Of a stretch of DNA of 35,776 nt, positions 1 to 8,503 are shown in pieces (position 1 is the first letter of the stretch; each line of letters begins with the position of its first letter). Source of the DNA: an uncultured Collinsella sp. (GTDB lineage Bacteria; Actinomycetota; Coriobacteriia; Coriobacteriales; Coriobacteriaceae); the NCBI GenBank assembly GCA_902496775.1, contig CABVCF010000008.1, positions 1 to 35,776 of the forward strand, written 5' to 3'. The notes under the pieces were generated by a model, which was given only the letters and a program-made list of their open reading frames with translations, had not been told where the DNA came from and did not search any database. The position numbers were made by a program, and so were the translations under genes.

Positions 1-3000
1 GGCCGGCGCCTGCCGCGGCGAGTGCTGCAGCGGCTGCCGTGAGGGGAGCGTTGGCATCGCCCGTGCCCGCAAGCGCGCCCGCTTTTCCGGAGCGCTTGTT
101 ATTGCCGTGGTCCTTGCCACTGCCGGAGCTGCTTCCGCCGGAGCCGCCGCCCTCGTCAGTACCGCCGCCACTTGAGCCACCATCGCCGTCCGCCGTCATC
201 GGGGCGTCGTGAAGCCCTGTGGCGTCCGCGCTGTCGCATACGCCGACCTGAACTTCTGAGCGTTCGCATGCCGCGTCGGGCACGTGGAGCTCGTGCAGTA
301 CAGCACCCAGCGCCGAGTTCGCGCCCGGTCGAATTTCTTCGAGCGTTACGGGATCGAGCGCCACCAGATTACGCGCCTTCGCATACAGCGTTACGCGTTT
401 GCCCACTTCGTCGCTCCAACTCTCGGGGATGGCGAAGCTCATACGGAACTGTGCCGTGCAACCCGGTGCCAGCACGGCGTTGCCGTTGTCGGCTACCAGC
501 GGGTGCGTTGCAAAACGTGCGCCCAGCGTCTCGAGCGCGTACTTCACGTGTGCCATATCGTTGGCCGAAGCGTCCTCGGCAAGCTCTGGATCGTAGATCG
601 AAGCCATGCGCGCGTTCACTCCGAATCCGATGGATGCGCTGGAGAACGGCTGGCTGGAGCCCTCTCGGTACAGATCGATCGTGCCGGCGGTCAGTAAGGT
701 GTTGCCGTCGTTTCGCACCGTGACCATGAAGGATTCGCCTGCTGCTCCGGGCACCACCGCGCCCGAGGTAGCAACGGCGCCCGTCGGAGTGGCACACGCC
801 ACCAAGGGCACTTCGATGTCGTGCAGCTCTGCCTCGCTCTTCTCCGCGCTCACAATGTGCGTGGCGAGCGCGGAGAGCATGCCTCCCGACGTCAAAAATG
901 TCGTTATCTGATCGACGGGATGGTCCAGCTCGCACATCACAAACGGCTCCGTGAACAGATCGCCCGCCAAGGTGCTGGCGAAGATGCGGAAGTGCTTGCC
1001 CATCACTGCAACCGGGTTGCCTTCTTCGTCGTAGGTTTGTCCCACCTTGCCATCGGTGTTCTCTACATAGAGCACGCATCTGCCGTTGTTGCTTACGCTA
1101 AACGATGCCGGGCCACAGCCTGCGGCGCCCACGGGCTGCGTTGCAAATGCCGATGCGCCTCGCGTCCAAGTAATATGCTGCAGTTGCTCGTTGACGGTTG
1201 CCAAAAAGCCCGTGTGCTGCGGCCACGGCACCGCGTGGGGTACTGTGGCATCTGGCGACATAACGCCCCAACCCGCGATGGACTGGCCGATCACGGCGTA
1301 CGACGCGCAGCCACAACCGTCTGTGGTCTCGTATGCAACGGGCACCACCATTTTGCCGTTGATATTCTCGGGCGCACCCAGCTCGATGCTCGACGGTGCT
1401 TGCGGAAAGCGGAGAACTTGACGGAACGTCAGGCTATCGCCCGAAACGTCCGACCACAGGGTAAAGCACTCCAGCGCAACCTCAGCCTCGCTGCCGAGCG
1501 CCTTTTCTGCGGTGGTTCCGCGGCGGTGGAGGTAGGCACCCGACAGGCGCCCGTCGACCAGCGTCTTGCCCACCGTGATACGCGGGCACTGCAGGCAATG
1601 GCAGCCATCCTCCTGAAGGCGGCCGCGCGAGATGCTGCGCCACGACGTGTGCGACATCACGCGAACTCCGTCGTTGCTTATGCGCAGGCGCACAACGGAC
1701 AGTATGCCGGCTGTGCTTGCCGTATCGAAAAGGGTGTTGTCGCCGTCAGGGCGCTCGCCCGAGACCAGCAGCACGTAAGCGTCCTGGTTTTCTCTTCCGT
1801 CCGTATATTCCACTACGTCGAAGTCGTAATCGAATATGCCGTCGCGCTCCACGTCGCCCTCGCCAAACCCAAGGGGAAAGTCCACGGGCATGGGGGCAGA
1901 CCACGTGCCGTTTGCCTTTGTGTGCACCACCAGGCGCGAGCGGCCATTGTCGCCGTAGCGCACCGAGGCGATACGGAACAAGCACTCCACGCCGGCAATC
2001 ACCGTTAGCTTCATGTGGGCTTCGCTGAGCACGCCAGCAAACAGCACGTTGTCGCTCGAGGGCTTGATGCCGCCACGCTCGTCCTCCGATACACCAGCAG
2101 AATTGGCGTTGGGGTCCGCAGCGGCGTCCCTCGCCTGCCCGATATGGGTGTACTTATACATCGGCGCGGCGTTTTCGCCGTTCTCTATCAGTGTATGGAC
2201 GAAATGCTCGATCTGCCCCGTGTCGTCGCTTTCTGCATCTGCCTCGAGCTCAATGCGCGTGACCGCTTGATCCCAATCGCGCACGACAGGCGCGACGTTT
2301 ATCGCGGTGGCTGCAACCTCGGCGCGTGCGAGCAGCTCGGCGTTGGTGACGATGGTGGCCGATGCGATAAATTGCGGCACGCCGCCCGCCTCGATGTTGC
2401 TGGACGTGCCGAAGCGGGCATCCAACGTGTAAGGCGTATCTCCACCCAATGCGAGCTCAGAGCGCTGGAGCACATACTGGTTGCCATTGTTCACCGACAT
2501 ATTCCACGAATCGAGGAGTGTGGGCCACGACCCCGACCAAGCCTTGGTGGTCCACTTGAACATCACAAACTGGAGTATCACATCGACATCGACGTCTGCA
2601 CCCACGCGCAGTCGCGGAAGCTGGTGGCCGTCCGCCTTCTCGTATCCAATGAACAGTGTGAGGGACGCGGCGCCACGCACGGCAGACGAAGCGACGCCTG
2701 CAACGCCGGCGCCAAAGGTGACGGCGAGCCCGATCTGGATAGTGAATGAGCCCGACGTGTTGGAATAGTCGAGCGAAATGTTTTTAAAAAACGCCGCGCC
2801 GCTGCCGTGCGTGTGGGCACCCACGGCGAGCGCCAGCTTCGCCAACACCCAGGGGTTGACGTTTAGGAAAAACGGCACCGGTCCTAGGGTAAACTGCTCG
2901 GTCCAATTGAGGTCGGTTCTTACCTGGAAGAGGGCCTTAATATTGCCGTATGCGGGGTCGTTGTTGTTACCCCAGGTTTTGCCCGCCCAATCGTAGGCGA

Positions 3001-4291
3001 GCGAGCCGTACAGCTGTGTGGCGATATCCATCGTGAACAGCGGCGTGCAATGGTGGCGAAGGAGCTTGGTGTTTCTTGGATCGGTGCCCGAACCGGCACT
3101 CATCCTCTTGTACTGATTCCACTTCCCCTCCATCTCGTCGAGGTAGCGGTTTGCCTGCTTGGCGCCCGACTCGCGCGGCGATTTCTTCCAGTATTCCGGA
3201 TCAGGGTTGCCCGAATCATTCATATAGCTAGCTGGTTTGTACCCTCCGCCAAACAGCACGTATCCAGCAAACGAGAAATCGAACAGAATGGGAAATGTGG
3301 GCATCCAACACGTGAACTTATTGCCGCCGATACCGGGAAACGCCGCGGGGAAATCAAACGGAGTGATCTCTTGGTCCATGGTGGTGGGAATGATGGTGGT
3401 CGAGCCCGATTCCGCCTTTGCGGCCGGCGCGGTGACAACGGCCATAGGGGATGAGAGCGTGTAGGTTTTGCCCTGGTAGTCGAGCATAAAGCGCAGCTTG
3501 CACCCTTCCTCCAGAAGGCCCGAAGCTGCATCGAGGAACGTGTCTTCGAGCGTGAACGTCGCCAGATTATCCGCGCCCGATGCGCTGGCCTTGATCTGGC
3601 CGAGCTGCGTGACGGTTTCGGTTGAGCTGCCCGCAGCGGGCATCACTTTATTAATATGCAACGTTGCCTGCCCGCCCTGCGGCAGATGAGCCTGCACGGT
3701 AAAAGCGTGCGTGTCGGGCTGGTCGTTTGCTGCTTCGTCCGCTGGCATTGACATAAACGTGGCTTCAGCGTACTGGATGTCCCATTCGTCGAATGTGAGC
3801 TGGCGGAAGTACGGCTCGCCGTCGGAAAGCGGACGCGTGGGAGCGGTAATGGCAGTACCGCCCAGAATGCGAGCGAGGGGAATCTCGACATCGCGGTAGC
3901 CTTTCATGCTGATGGAGATGCCGCCGTTAAAGTCGTACGCGTCGAGAAGCGTTGCCTCGTCCACGTAGCCTTCCGAAAGCGGCGCGACCTCAAAGATGAC
4001 CGTGCCTTCGTCATCGGTAGTGGCGGTGAGCTGCTTGCCTGCGGCATAGCGCGATGTGAGCGTGACCTGGGCACCCGTGATGGGCGTATTCTTGTTGGCG
4101 ACGTCGACCACGACCACACCAAACATGGTGCGCGAGAGAACGAGCACCCTGAAGGGGTCTTTTTCGTCGGCATAGGCTTCGGTGGGCGCGAACGGCAATA
4201 TGAAGGCGTTTGCGCTTCCTGGCATGCGCGGCAACATAATGCTCGCCAGTGAGGACGCTCCGGCAACAAGTAACGAACGGCGATCAAGCAT
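1..4291 (-). CDS. Very large exported cell-surface protein with Tat-like signal, 3' end outside the window
   Basis: The minus-strand frame from ATG 4291 stays open to the window edge, giving 1430 residues without a stop. The start follows a GGGAG-type ribosome site. Residues 1-41 look like an export signal with a twin arginine at 4-5, a hydrophobic stretch and an AYA cleavage-like site. Residues about 47-125 resemble a Cna-B or carboxypeptidase-regulatory beta-sandwich. A later region near 1180-1290 reads like a CARDB-type repeat (TVRNDGN). Three clustered cysteines lie at 897, 899 and 902. Near the C-terminus a Gly/Ser-rich linker (about 1370-1400) leads to LAGTGD at 1407-1412 and an Ala-rich hydrophobic run, which resembles a variant LPXTG sortase signal. 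A final basic tail would lie outside the window. Role inferred: a wall-anchored surface or adhesion protein; no enzymatic domain recognised. The LuxR-type gene upstream on the same strand is a candidate regulator. Confidence 0.82.
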   Translation of the reverse strand, partial: MLDRRSLLVAGASSLASIMLPRMPGSANAFILPFAPTEAYADEKDPFRVLVLSRTMFGVVVVDVANKNTPITGAQVTLTSRYAAGKQLTATTDDEGTVIFEVAPLSEGYVDEATLLDAYDFNGGISISMKGYRDVEIPLARILGGTAITAPTRPLSDGEPYFRQLTFDEWDIQYAEATFMSMPADEAANDQPDTHAFTVQAHLPQGGQATLHINKVMPAAGSSTETVTQLGQIKASASGADNLATFTLEDTFLDAASGLLEEGCKLRFMLDYQGKTYTLSSPMAVVTAPAAKAESGSTTIIPTTMDQEITPFDFPAAFPGIGGNKFTCWMPTFPILFDFSFAGYVLFGGGYKPASYMNDSGNPDPEYWKKSPRESGAKQANRYLDEMEGKWNQYKRMSAGSGTDPRNTKLLRHHCTPLFTMDIATQLYGSLAYDWAGKTWGNNNDPAYGNIKALFQVRTDLNWTEQFTLGPVPFFLNVNPWVLAKLALAVGAHTHGSGAAFFKNISLDYSNTSGSFTIQIGLAVTFGAGVAGVASSAVRGAASLTLFIGYEKADGHQLPRLRVGADVDVDVILQFVMFKWTTKAWSGSWPTLLDSWNMSVNNGNQYVLQRSELALGGDTPYTLDARFGTSSNIEAGGVPQFIASATIVTNAELLARAEVAATAINVAPVVRDWDQAVTRIELEADAESDDTGQIEHFVHTLIENGENAAPMYKYTHIGQARDAAADPNANSAGVSEDERGGIKPSSDNVLFAGVLSEAHMKLTVIAGVECLFRIASVRYGDNGRSRLVVHTKANGTWSAPMPVDFPLGFGEGDVERDGIFDYDFDVVEYTDGRENQDAYVLLVSGERPDGDNTLFDTASTAGILSVVRLRISNDGVRVMSHTSWRSISRGRLQEDGCHCLQCPRITVGKTLVDGRLSGAYLHRRGTTAEKALGSEAEVALECFTLWSDVSGDSLTFRQVLRFPQAPSSIELGAPENINGKMVVPVAYETTDGCGCASYAVIGQSIAGWGVMSPDATVPHAVPWPQHTGFLATVNEQLQHITWTRGASAFATQPVGAAGCGPASFSVSNNGRCVLYVENTDGKVGQTYDEEGNPVAVMGKHFRIFASTLAGDLFTEPFVMCELDHPVDQITTFLTSGGMLSALATHIVSAEKSEAELHDIEVPLVACATPTGAVATSGAVVPGAAGESFMVTVRNDGNTLLTAGTIDLYREGSSQPFSSASIGFGVNARMASIYDPELAEDASANDMAHVKYALETLGARFATHPLVADNGNAVLAPGCTAQFRMSFAIPESWSDEVGKRVTLYAKARNLVALDPVTLEEIRPGANSALGAVLHELHVPDAACERSEVQVGVCDSADATGLHDAPMTADGDGGSSGGGTDEGGGSGGSSSGSGKDHGNNKRSGKAGALAGTGDANAPLTAAAAALAAAGAG

Positions 4292-4374
4292 CTTTGGCTC
4301 CCATCCCGCAGGTATCGGTGGAAATAATCCAATTTTGCGAGAAGGCATCCTGTCACGGTAGTGCCGTCCGAGGG

Positions 4375-4392
4375 CCAAAATGTCCAATTTGG
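4375..4392. promoter_or_regulatory. Imperfect palindrome upstream of the surface-protein gene
   Basis: The 156-bp gap between the LuxR-type gene and the surface-protein gene holds an imperfect palindrome with CCAAA and TTTGG arms. A related AATTGGAT stretch lies nearer the surface-protein start. It could be a binding site for the adjacent LuxR-type protein. This is a weak inference from position and symmetry only; no convincing promoter was found here. Confidence 0.25.
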
Positions 4393-4447
4393 GCGAGCGA
4401 AGCGCCGGGGCTCCGGAGCGCGCATGCTGCACTAGGCAGTCTGGCCA

Positions 4448-5452
4448 CTAACGCAGCATATGCGCGACCAGTTCGGTGCGCGTGCCGATGCCAAGCTTTG
4501 CATACACACTGGATAGGCGGTTTTTGACAGTGCCCGGCGATACTCCCATATGGCGTGCGATTTCGGCGTTGGTCCATCCGCGGCAGGCGAGCATGGCCAT
4601 GGTGAACTCCGTGGTCGTTAAATCGTCGGCCACGTCCTCGCCCGAATCAGGGTTGTGGATGCGTCGCCAGCCGTAGCTGAAGCGGTACGTGATCTCGATG
4701 ATGCGCGCGAAGTCGTCAGGGTATTGCGTTTTTAGGCACGCCTCGATGAGCCCCTGTAAAAGGCCGTGATGCTCGCCAATGAGCTCAATAAGGCCGTCGG
4801 GGCGCGCAATGTTCCAAGCAACTCCGAAGTGCGTTTTTGCGGCGCCGATGTCCTTGAGGCTCATGCATGCCATGGAAGCTGCCAGGTGCAGGAATAGTTC
4901 CGAGATAGGATAGCTTCCCTGTTTCATAATCAGGGCGTTTTCCGCCATGCCTAGACTGCGGCCGTATTCGCCGCGCAGATACAAGGCGTGCGCCATCACG
5001 TAGCTGGCGAACAGGCGCAGGCCTTCGGGCAGATGCGCCGCAAGTGGATAAAACTCTTCGGCAGAATACGGGGAAGGCAAATGCAACAGGACGCTCGCGG
5101 CCGAGGCGAACAGGATATGTGTGGCGTGGATGGCGGGCGATTCTTTGTCGGCCGGCGTATCGAGGATGCCAGCAAGGCACCGGCGGGCGTCGGCGATACG
5201 GTTGAGCGACAGACTGGCGTATCCGCAGATAAAGCATGCGGAATAGCGCAGTGCGGGATCGGTGGCGTCAAGATAGGGGCGCGCCGTCTTGGCGGCGAGG
5301 GCGGCCTGTCCGCGAAAGTACAGCGCTTCTGCCGTGGCAATGGCGCGCGAATCGGGGTCGGAAATGCCTGCAACTGCAGCGTCAATCTGCCCCGGCACAA
5401 AGGCGGTGCACATCAACGGCATGGGAATGCGTGGGTAGCCATCGCAGTCCAT
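4448..5452 (-). CDS. Solitary LuxR-type transcriptional regulator with helical N-terminal domain
   Basis: A 334-residue protein from ATG 5452, which has GGGAG seven bases upstream; an in-frame TTG at 5479 is less likely. The last 60 residues form a LuxR/GerE helix-turn-helix (TNAEIARHMGVSPGTVKNRL, then KLGIGTRTELVAHML). There is no receiver domain and no Walker-type ATPase, so it is neither a classical response regulator nor a full MalT-like protein. The N-terminal 260 residues are Ala/Leu-rich helices that may be TPR-like repeats and could sense a ligand or partner. It lies on the same strand just upstream of the large surface-protein gene, which makes that gene a candidate target. The signal is unknown. 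Confidence 0.85.
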   Translation of the reverse strand: MDCDGYPRIPMPLMCTAFVPGQIDAAVAGISDPDSRAIATAEALYFRGQAALAAKTARPYLDATDPALRYSACFICGYASLSLNRIADARRCLAGILDTPADKESPAIHATHILFASAASVLLHLPSPYSAEEFYPLAAHLPEGLRLFASYVMAHALYLRGEYGRSLGMAENALIMKQGSYPISELFLHLAASMACMSLKDIGAAKTHFGVAWNIARPDGLIELIGEHHGLLQGLIEACLKTQYPDDFARIIEITYRFSYGWRRIHNPDSGEDVADDLTTTEFTMAMLACRGWTNAEIARHMGVSPGTVKNRLSSVYAKLGIGTRTELVAHMLR

Positions 5453-5522
5453 CTTCCATCTCCCATCAGGTGGCAACAATGCAGCAATTGTACTCCTGTT
5501 GCTCGGGACCCCTTTCGTTTTA

Positions 5523-6671
5523 CTATTCGGCTAACGCTGCGGATCGTTTTGGAAGGCTTACGAGCATGGTGGTCCCGTTCTCGGAACTTGTTTCGACCTC
5601 TACAGCGCCACTGTGAAGCGCTGCAATCTCCCAAACGAGCGCTAGCCCGAGTCCTGCGCCGCCGTATGCCCTGCTGCGGGATTTATCCAGGCGAAAGAAC
5701 GGTTGGAAGATGCTCTCGCGGTACTGCTTGGGTATTCCCGGACCCCGGTCCTCGACTCGCAGGAACACGTGGCTGTCGTTGTCGCAGATGGAGACGGTAA
5801 CGCTCGAGTCGGTGCGGCTATAGCGGATAGCGTTTTCGGCCAGGTTAAACACCAGCCGATAGAGGAGCGTGTCGCTCCCGATTACTAGAGCGTCTCCAGC
5901 ACAATTGAGGGCTATGCCCCTTTTTTCGGCAAGTGGCGCAAGGTCGGTGAGGACCTCTTCGGACAAGGGGCCAAGCTCCACATCGTCCTCGCAAGGAACG
6001 CTGCGGAGCTCACTCATCTCGAGCAATACCTTGGCCATTCGAGACATGCGCTCGGTTTGTTCTTGTAGCAGGCCGAGTAGCTCGGCTGTTTCGGGTTGCA
6101 AACCGGAGTGCTCGGAGATGAATAGTTCAATCTGTGCTTGCATAAGGGCGAGCGGGGTGCGCAGCTCGTGTGCGGCGTTGCCGGTAAACTGACGCTGTGC
6201 AGAGAACCCTTCGCCAAGACGGGCGATCATGTCGTTGAAAGAGGCGCTGCATCGTTGTAGCTCGGTGGGCACATCTTCACTGAGTCTGATTTCGCTTAGG
6301 TTGTCAGGCTGCACACGCTCAACCTGGGCTGCAAAAGCCCGTAGCGGTTTGAGTGCACGGCCGCTCACAAAGTATGCCAGCGCGCCGCCAAGGAGTGTGA
6401 CTCCAGCCGTGATGTACCAGGCTGTCGTGCCAAAAGACTCCTGTGCGTCGTTTACGACGATCGTGACCTCGTCATCGAGGCTCCCCTTCGTTGGGTCAAA
6501 CGCCTGAGGTGCATCTACGCCGGCTGCACTAAGGGCCGAGATGTCGCTGCCGATGGCATCCATGTAGCGCATGCCCGTATAGCCGACCAGGCAGTTCGTC
6601 AGCACGCATGCCGCACACGTGAGCAGTGCCGTCATAATCGTTATGCGCCATTGCAGCGAAAGCCCTTTCAT
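5523..6671 (-). CDS. Membrane sensor histidine kinase (HAMP-HisKA-HATPase)
   Basis: A 382-residue kinase with TM1 at about 10-31, a short extracytoplasmic loop of about 50 residues, TM2 at about 84-103 and a HAMP-like linker. The H-box NAAHELRTPL carries the phospho-acceptor His168. The ATPase part shows an N-box (NLAENAIRYS), G1 (DRGPGIP) and G2 (GGAGLGLAL). ATG 6671 overlaps the TGA of the response regulator by four bases, so the two are translationally coupled. The architecture matches the PcoS/CusS/QseC-like class. It is encoded divergently from the redox operon at 7430-9475, so thiol redox state, metal or oxidant sensing is a reasonable guess but is not shown by the sequence. Confidence 0.92.
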   Translation of the reverse strand: MKGLSLQWRITIMTALLTCAACVLTNCLVGYTGMRYMDAIGSDISALSAAGVDAPQAFDPTKGSLDDEVTIVVNDAQESFGTTAWYITAGVTLLGGALAYFVSGRALKPLRAFAAQVERVQPDNLSEIRLSEDVPTELQRCSASFNDMIARLGEGFSAQRQFTGNAAHELRTPLALMQAQIELFISEHSGLQPETAELLGLLQEQTERMSRMAKVLLEMSELRSVPCEDDVELGPLSEEVLTDLAPLAEKRGIALNCAGDALVIGSDTLLYRLVFNLAENAIRYSRTDSSVTVSICDNDSHVFLRVEDRGPGIPKQYRESIFQPFFRLDKSRSRAYGGAGLGLALVWEIAALHSGAVEVETSSENGTTMLVSLPKRSAALAE

Positions 6672-7342
6672 TCTCCATCCTCCATAACGTAGCCCTCTCC
6701 AATCCGATTGCGGATCGGGTCGTATCCCAAAGCGCTGCGCAACTTTTTTCGGAGCGACGAGATGTGAACGCGGGTTGCGTTGCTAAAGCTGTTCACGGTG
6801 CTATCCCAAACGTGCTCGATAAGCTCCTCTTGGCTTACCGGTCGCCCCTGATTAAGCATCAGGTATTCCAAGATTCCCGTTTCCTTGTGTGTAAGAGATA
6901 AGGCCTCGCTGCCCACGGAAGCGATGCGCGCCTTGGTGTCAAAGCTGAGTTTTCCGCAGGTTAATACTATGTCGCTTTGTGCGAAGCGCCTGAGGGTAAG
7001 GCTGCGGATCCTTGCCGCAAGTTCGTCCAGATGAAACGGCTTGGTGAGGTAATCGTTGGCGCCGGCATCGAGTCCGTCGACCTTATCGGATACTTCGCCA
7101 CGCGCGGACAGAATCAGCACCTTGGTCTCGCAGTCGGTTTTCCTAAGTTCCCTGAGCACGGTCATGCCGTCGATACGGGGAAGGTTGAGGTCGAGTACCA
7201 CGAGGTCAAAGACTTCGACGCCCAGCAGGTCGAGCGCCTCCTGTCCATCGTGACAGCAGTCGACGCTGTACGCCAAGTTTCGCAAACTGCGCGCGATTGC
7301 ATCGCACAGTGCTCGCTCGTCTTCGACGATCAAAATACGCAT
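6668..7342 (-). CDS. OmpR/PhoB-family response regulator
   Basis: A 224-residue protein starting at ATG 7342, six bases after AAGGAG; an upstream in-frame ATG at 7360 has no such site. The receiver domain has the acidic pair in IVEDE, phospho-Asp51 in VVLDLNLP and the conserved Lys in TKPFHLDEL. The C-terminal winged helix contains LTHKETGILEYLMLNQGRPV and an RVHISSLRKKL recognition region. It overlaps the kinase gene and forms its cognate pair. The short divergent region shared with the CXXC mini-protein operon makes that operon the most likely target, together with autoregulation. Confidence 0.95.
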   Translation of the reverse strand: MRILIVEDERALCDAIARSLRNLAYSVDCCHDGQEALDLLGVEVFDLVVLDLNLPRIDGMTVLRELRKTDCETKVLILSARGEVSDKVDGLDAGANDYLTKPFHLDELAARIRSLTLRRFAQSDIVLTCGKLSFDTKARIASVGSEALSLTHKETGILEYLMLNQGRPVSQEELIEHVWDSTVNSFSNATRVHISSLRKKLRSALGYDPIRNRIGEGYVMEDGE

Positions 7343-7429
7343 AACAGTCTCCTTGCACATTCCAAATCGCGCTTAACACGGATTTTATAGTCGATATGGT
7401 CCAATGGTCGCGTAACGAAAGGAGTGGTC
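7343..7429. promoter_or_regulatory. Divergent control region between two-component system and redox operon
   Basis: This 87-bp AT-richer gap must contain both divergent promoters. On the plus strand TTAACA (7373-7378) and TATGGT (7395-7400) are spaced 16 bp and could be -35 and -10 elements. TATAAA on the minus strand is a possible -10 for the regulator gene. A direct repeat ATGGTC-CA-ATGGTC lies at 7396-7409 and could bind the OmpR-type regulator. The AAAGGAG ribosome site of the mini-protein ends at 7424. Promoter calls are by eye. Confidence 0.4.
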
Positions 7430-7579
7430 GTGTTGTTCAAAGCGGTAAAACCCGTGGTACAGGTCGCTTTGTTGATCGTCGGAATTGCCATGGTGTGCTT
7501 TGGCGTTATGCGTGGCGAGGCGGATGCCGTGCTGGCCAAAGCGATTAGGCTGTGCTTGGAGTGTATCGGAATTGGATAA
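7430..7579 (+). CDS. CD1871A-family CXXC mini-protein (49 aa)
   Basis: A 49-residue membrane mini-protein starting at GTG 7430 (or TTG 7433) after a strong AAAGGAG. It has one hydrophobic segment at about 10-25, an MRGEAD stretch and ends CLECIGIG. This C-terminal LECIGIG with a CXXC pair is the hallmark of the CD1871A family, known from clostridial genomes next to ferredoxin-type membrane proteins and thioredoxin-like lipoproteins. The stop overlaps the TTG start of the next gene, so the two are coupled. The likely role is a thiol or metal-binding partner of the downstream polyferredoxin protein; the biochemical function is not established to my knowledge. Confidence 0.85.
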   Translation: MLFKAVKPVVQVALLIVGIAMVCFGVMRGEADAVLAKAIRLCLECIGIG

Positions 7580-8474
7580 AAGAGAAAACACTGCGTCGCA
7601 TGTTTTGGCTCGATTTCGCGGATTCATTCAGGCGGCGGCAACACTTATTACCAACATTCACCTGCCAAACTTTGTCAAAGGCGGCATCTATCAGGGCGCG
7701 GGAAAAACAGTCTGCGTACCCGGGCTTAACTGCTATTCGTGTCCCGCGGCATCGGGTGCGTGCCCCATCGGGTCGTTCCAGGCGGTGGTAGGTTCATCCA
7801 AGTTCAACTTTTCTTACTACGTCACCGGTACGCTCATTTTGCTCGGCGTGCTGCTGGGACGCTTTGTATGCGGCTTTCTGTGCCCGTTTGGCTGGCTGCA
7901 GGAGCTGCTGCACAAGATCCCCGGCAAAAAGCTTTCGACAAAAAGGCTCAAGGCGCTTACGTATATCAAATACGTTGTGCTGCTGTTTGCTGTGGTATTG
8001 CTGCCTGTGCTGGTGGTCAACGACCTGGGGATGGGGGATCCATTCTTTTGCAAGTACGTCTGTCCGCAGGGCGTGCTCGAGGGTGCCATTCCGCTGGCCA
8101 TTGCCAATGCCGGCATTCGATCTGCGTTGGGACATCTCTTTACTTGGAAACTTGCCGTTCTCATTGCCGTGGTAGTGCTGAGCGTTTTGTTCTATCGCCC
8201 CTTCTGCAAATGGATTTGTCCACTCGGCGCATTCTATGCGCTCATGAATAAGGTATCCCTACTGGGGATCCGGGTCGATGCATGCAAATGTGTCTCGTGC
8301 GGCAAGTGCTCAAAGGTTTGTCAGGTGGACGTTGATGTGGTCCACTCGCCCAATCATGCCGAATGCATCCGGTGCGGAAAGTGCATCGGGGCCTGTCCTG
8401 TCGATGCCATCAGCTATCGCTATGGCCTGGATGTGTCGGCGGAAAAGCTTCCCTTGACCGCCGATAAAAAGTAA
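7572..8474 (+). CDS. NapH/CcoG-like 4Fe-4S polyferredoxin membrane protein
   Basis: A 300-residue protein from TTG 7572, overlapping the mini-protein stop; upstream codons in this frame have no better start. Cysteine motifs appear in order: CYSCPAASGACPIGS near the N-terminus, CGFLCPFGW, CKYVCPQG and CKWICPLG at membrane edges, then two ferredoxin 4Fe-4S sites (CVSCGKCSKVC and CIRCGKCIGACPVDAI). Four or five hydrophobic helices separate them. This is the NapH/YccM/NosR-C-terminal type of membrane electron-transfer protein. Lying between a CXXC mini-protein and a TlpA-like lipoprotein, it may move electrons across the membrane to extracytoplasmic thiols. That direction is inferred. Confidence 0.9.
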   Translation: MDKRENTASHVLARFRGFIQAAATLITNIHLPNFVKGGIYQGAGKTVCVPGLNCYSCPAASGACPIGSFQAVVGSSKFNFSYYVTGTLILLGVLLGRFVCGFLCPFGWLQELLHKIPGKKLSTKRLKALTYIKYVVLLFAVVLLPVLVVNDLGMGDPFFCKYVCPQGVLEGAIPLAIANAGIRSALGHLFTWKLAVLIAVVVLSVLFYRPFCKWICPLGAFYALMNKVSLLGIRVDACKCVSCGKCSKVCQVDVDVVHSPNHAECIRCGKCIGACPVDAISYRYGLDVSAEKLPLTADKK

Positions 8475-8503
8475 ACAAGCTTCGACAAAACGGAGGAATG
8501 ACT

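Noticed and set aside
821..2008. Long plus-strand open frame (395 codons) in the surface-protein region
   Set aside because: Its residues are Arg/His/Ala-rich with no family pattern, and the minus strand has a continuous 1430-codon frame with export signal, beta-sandwich-like domains and normal codon use. The plus frame is the antisense shadow.
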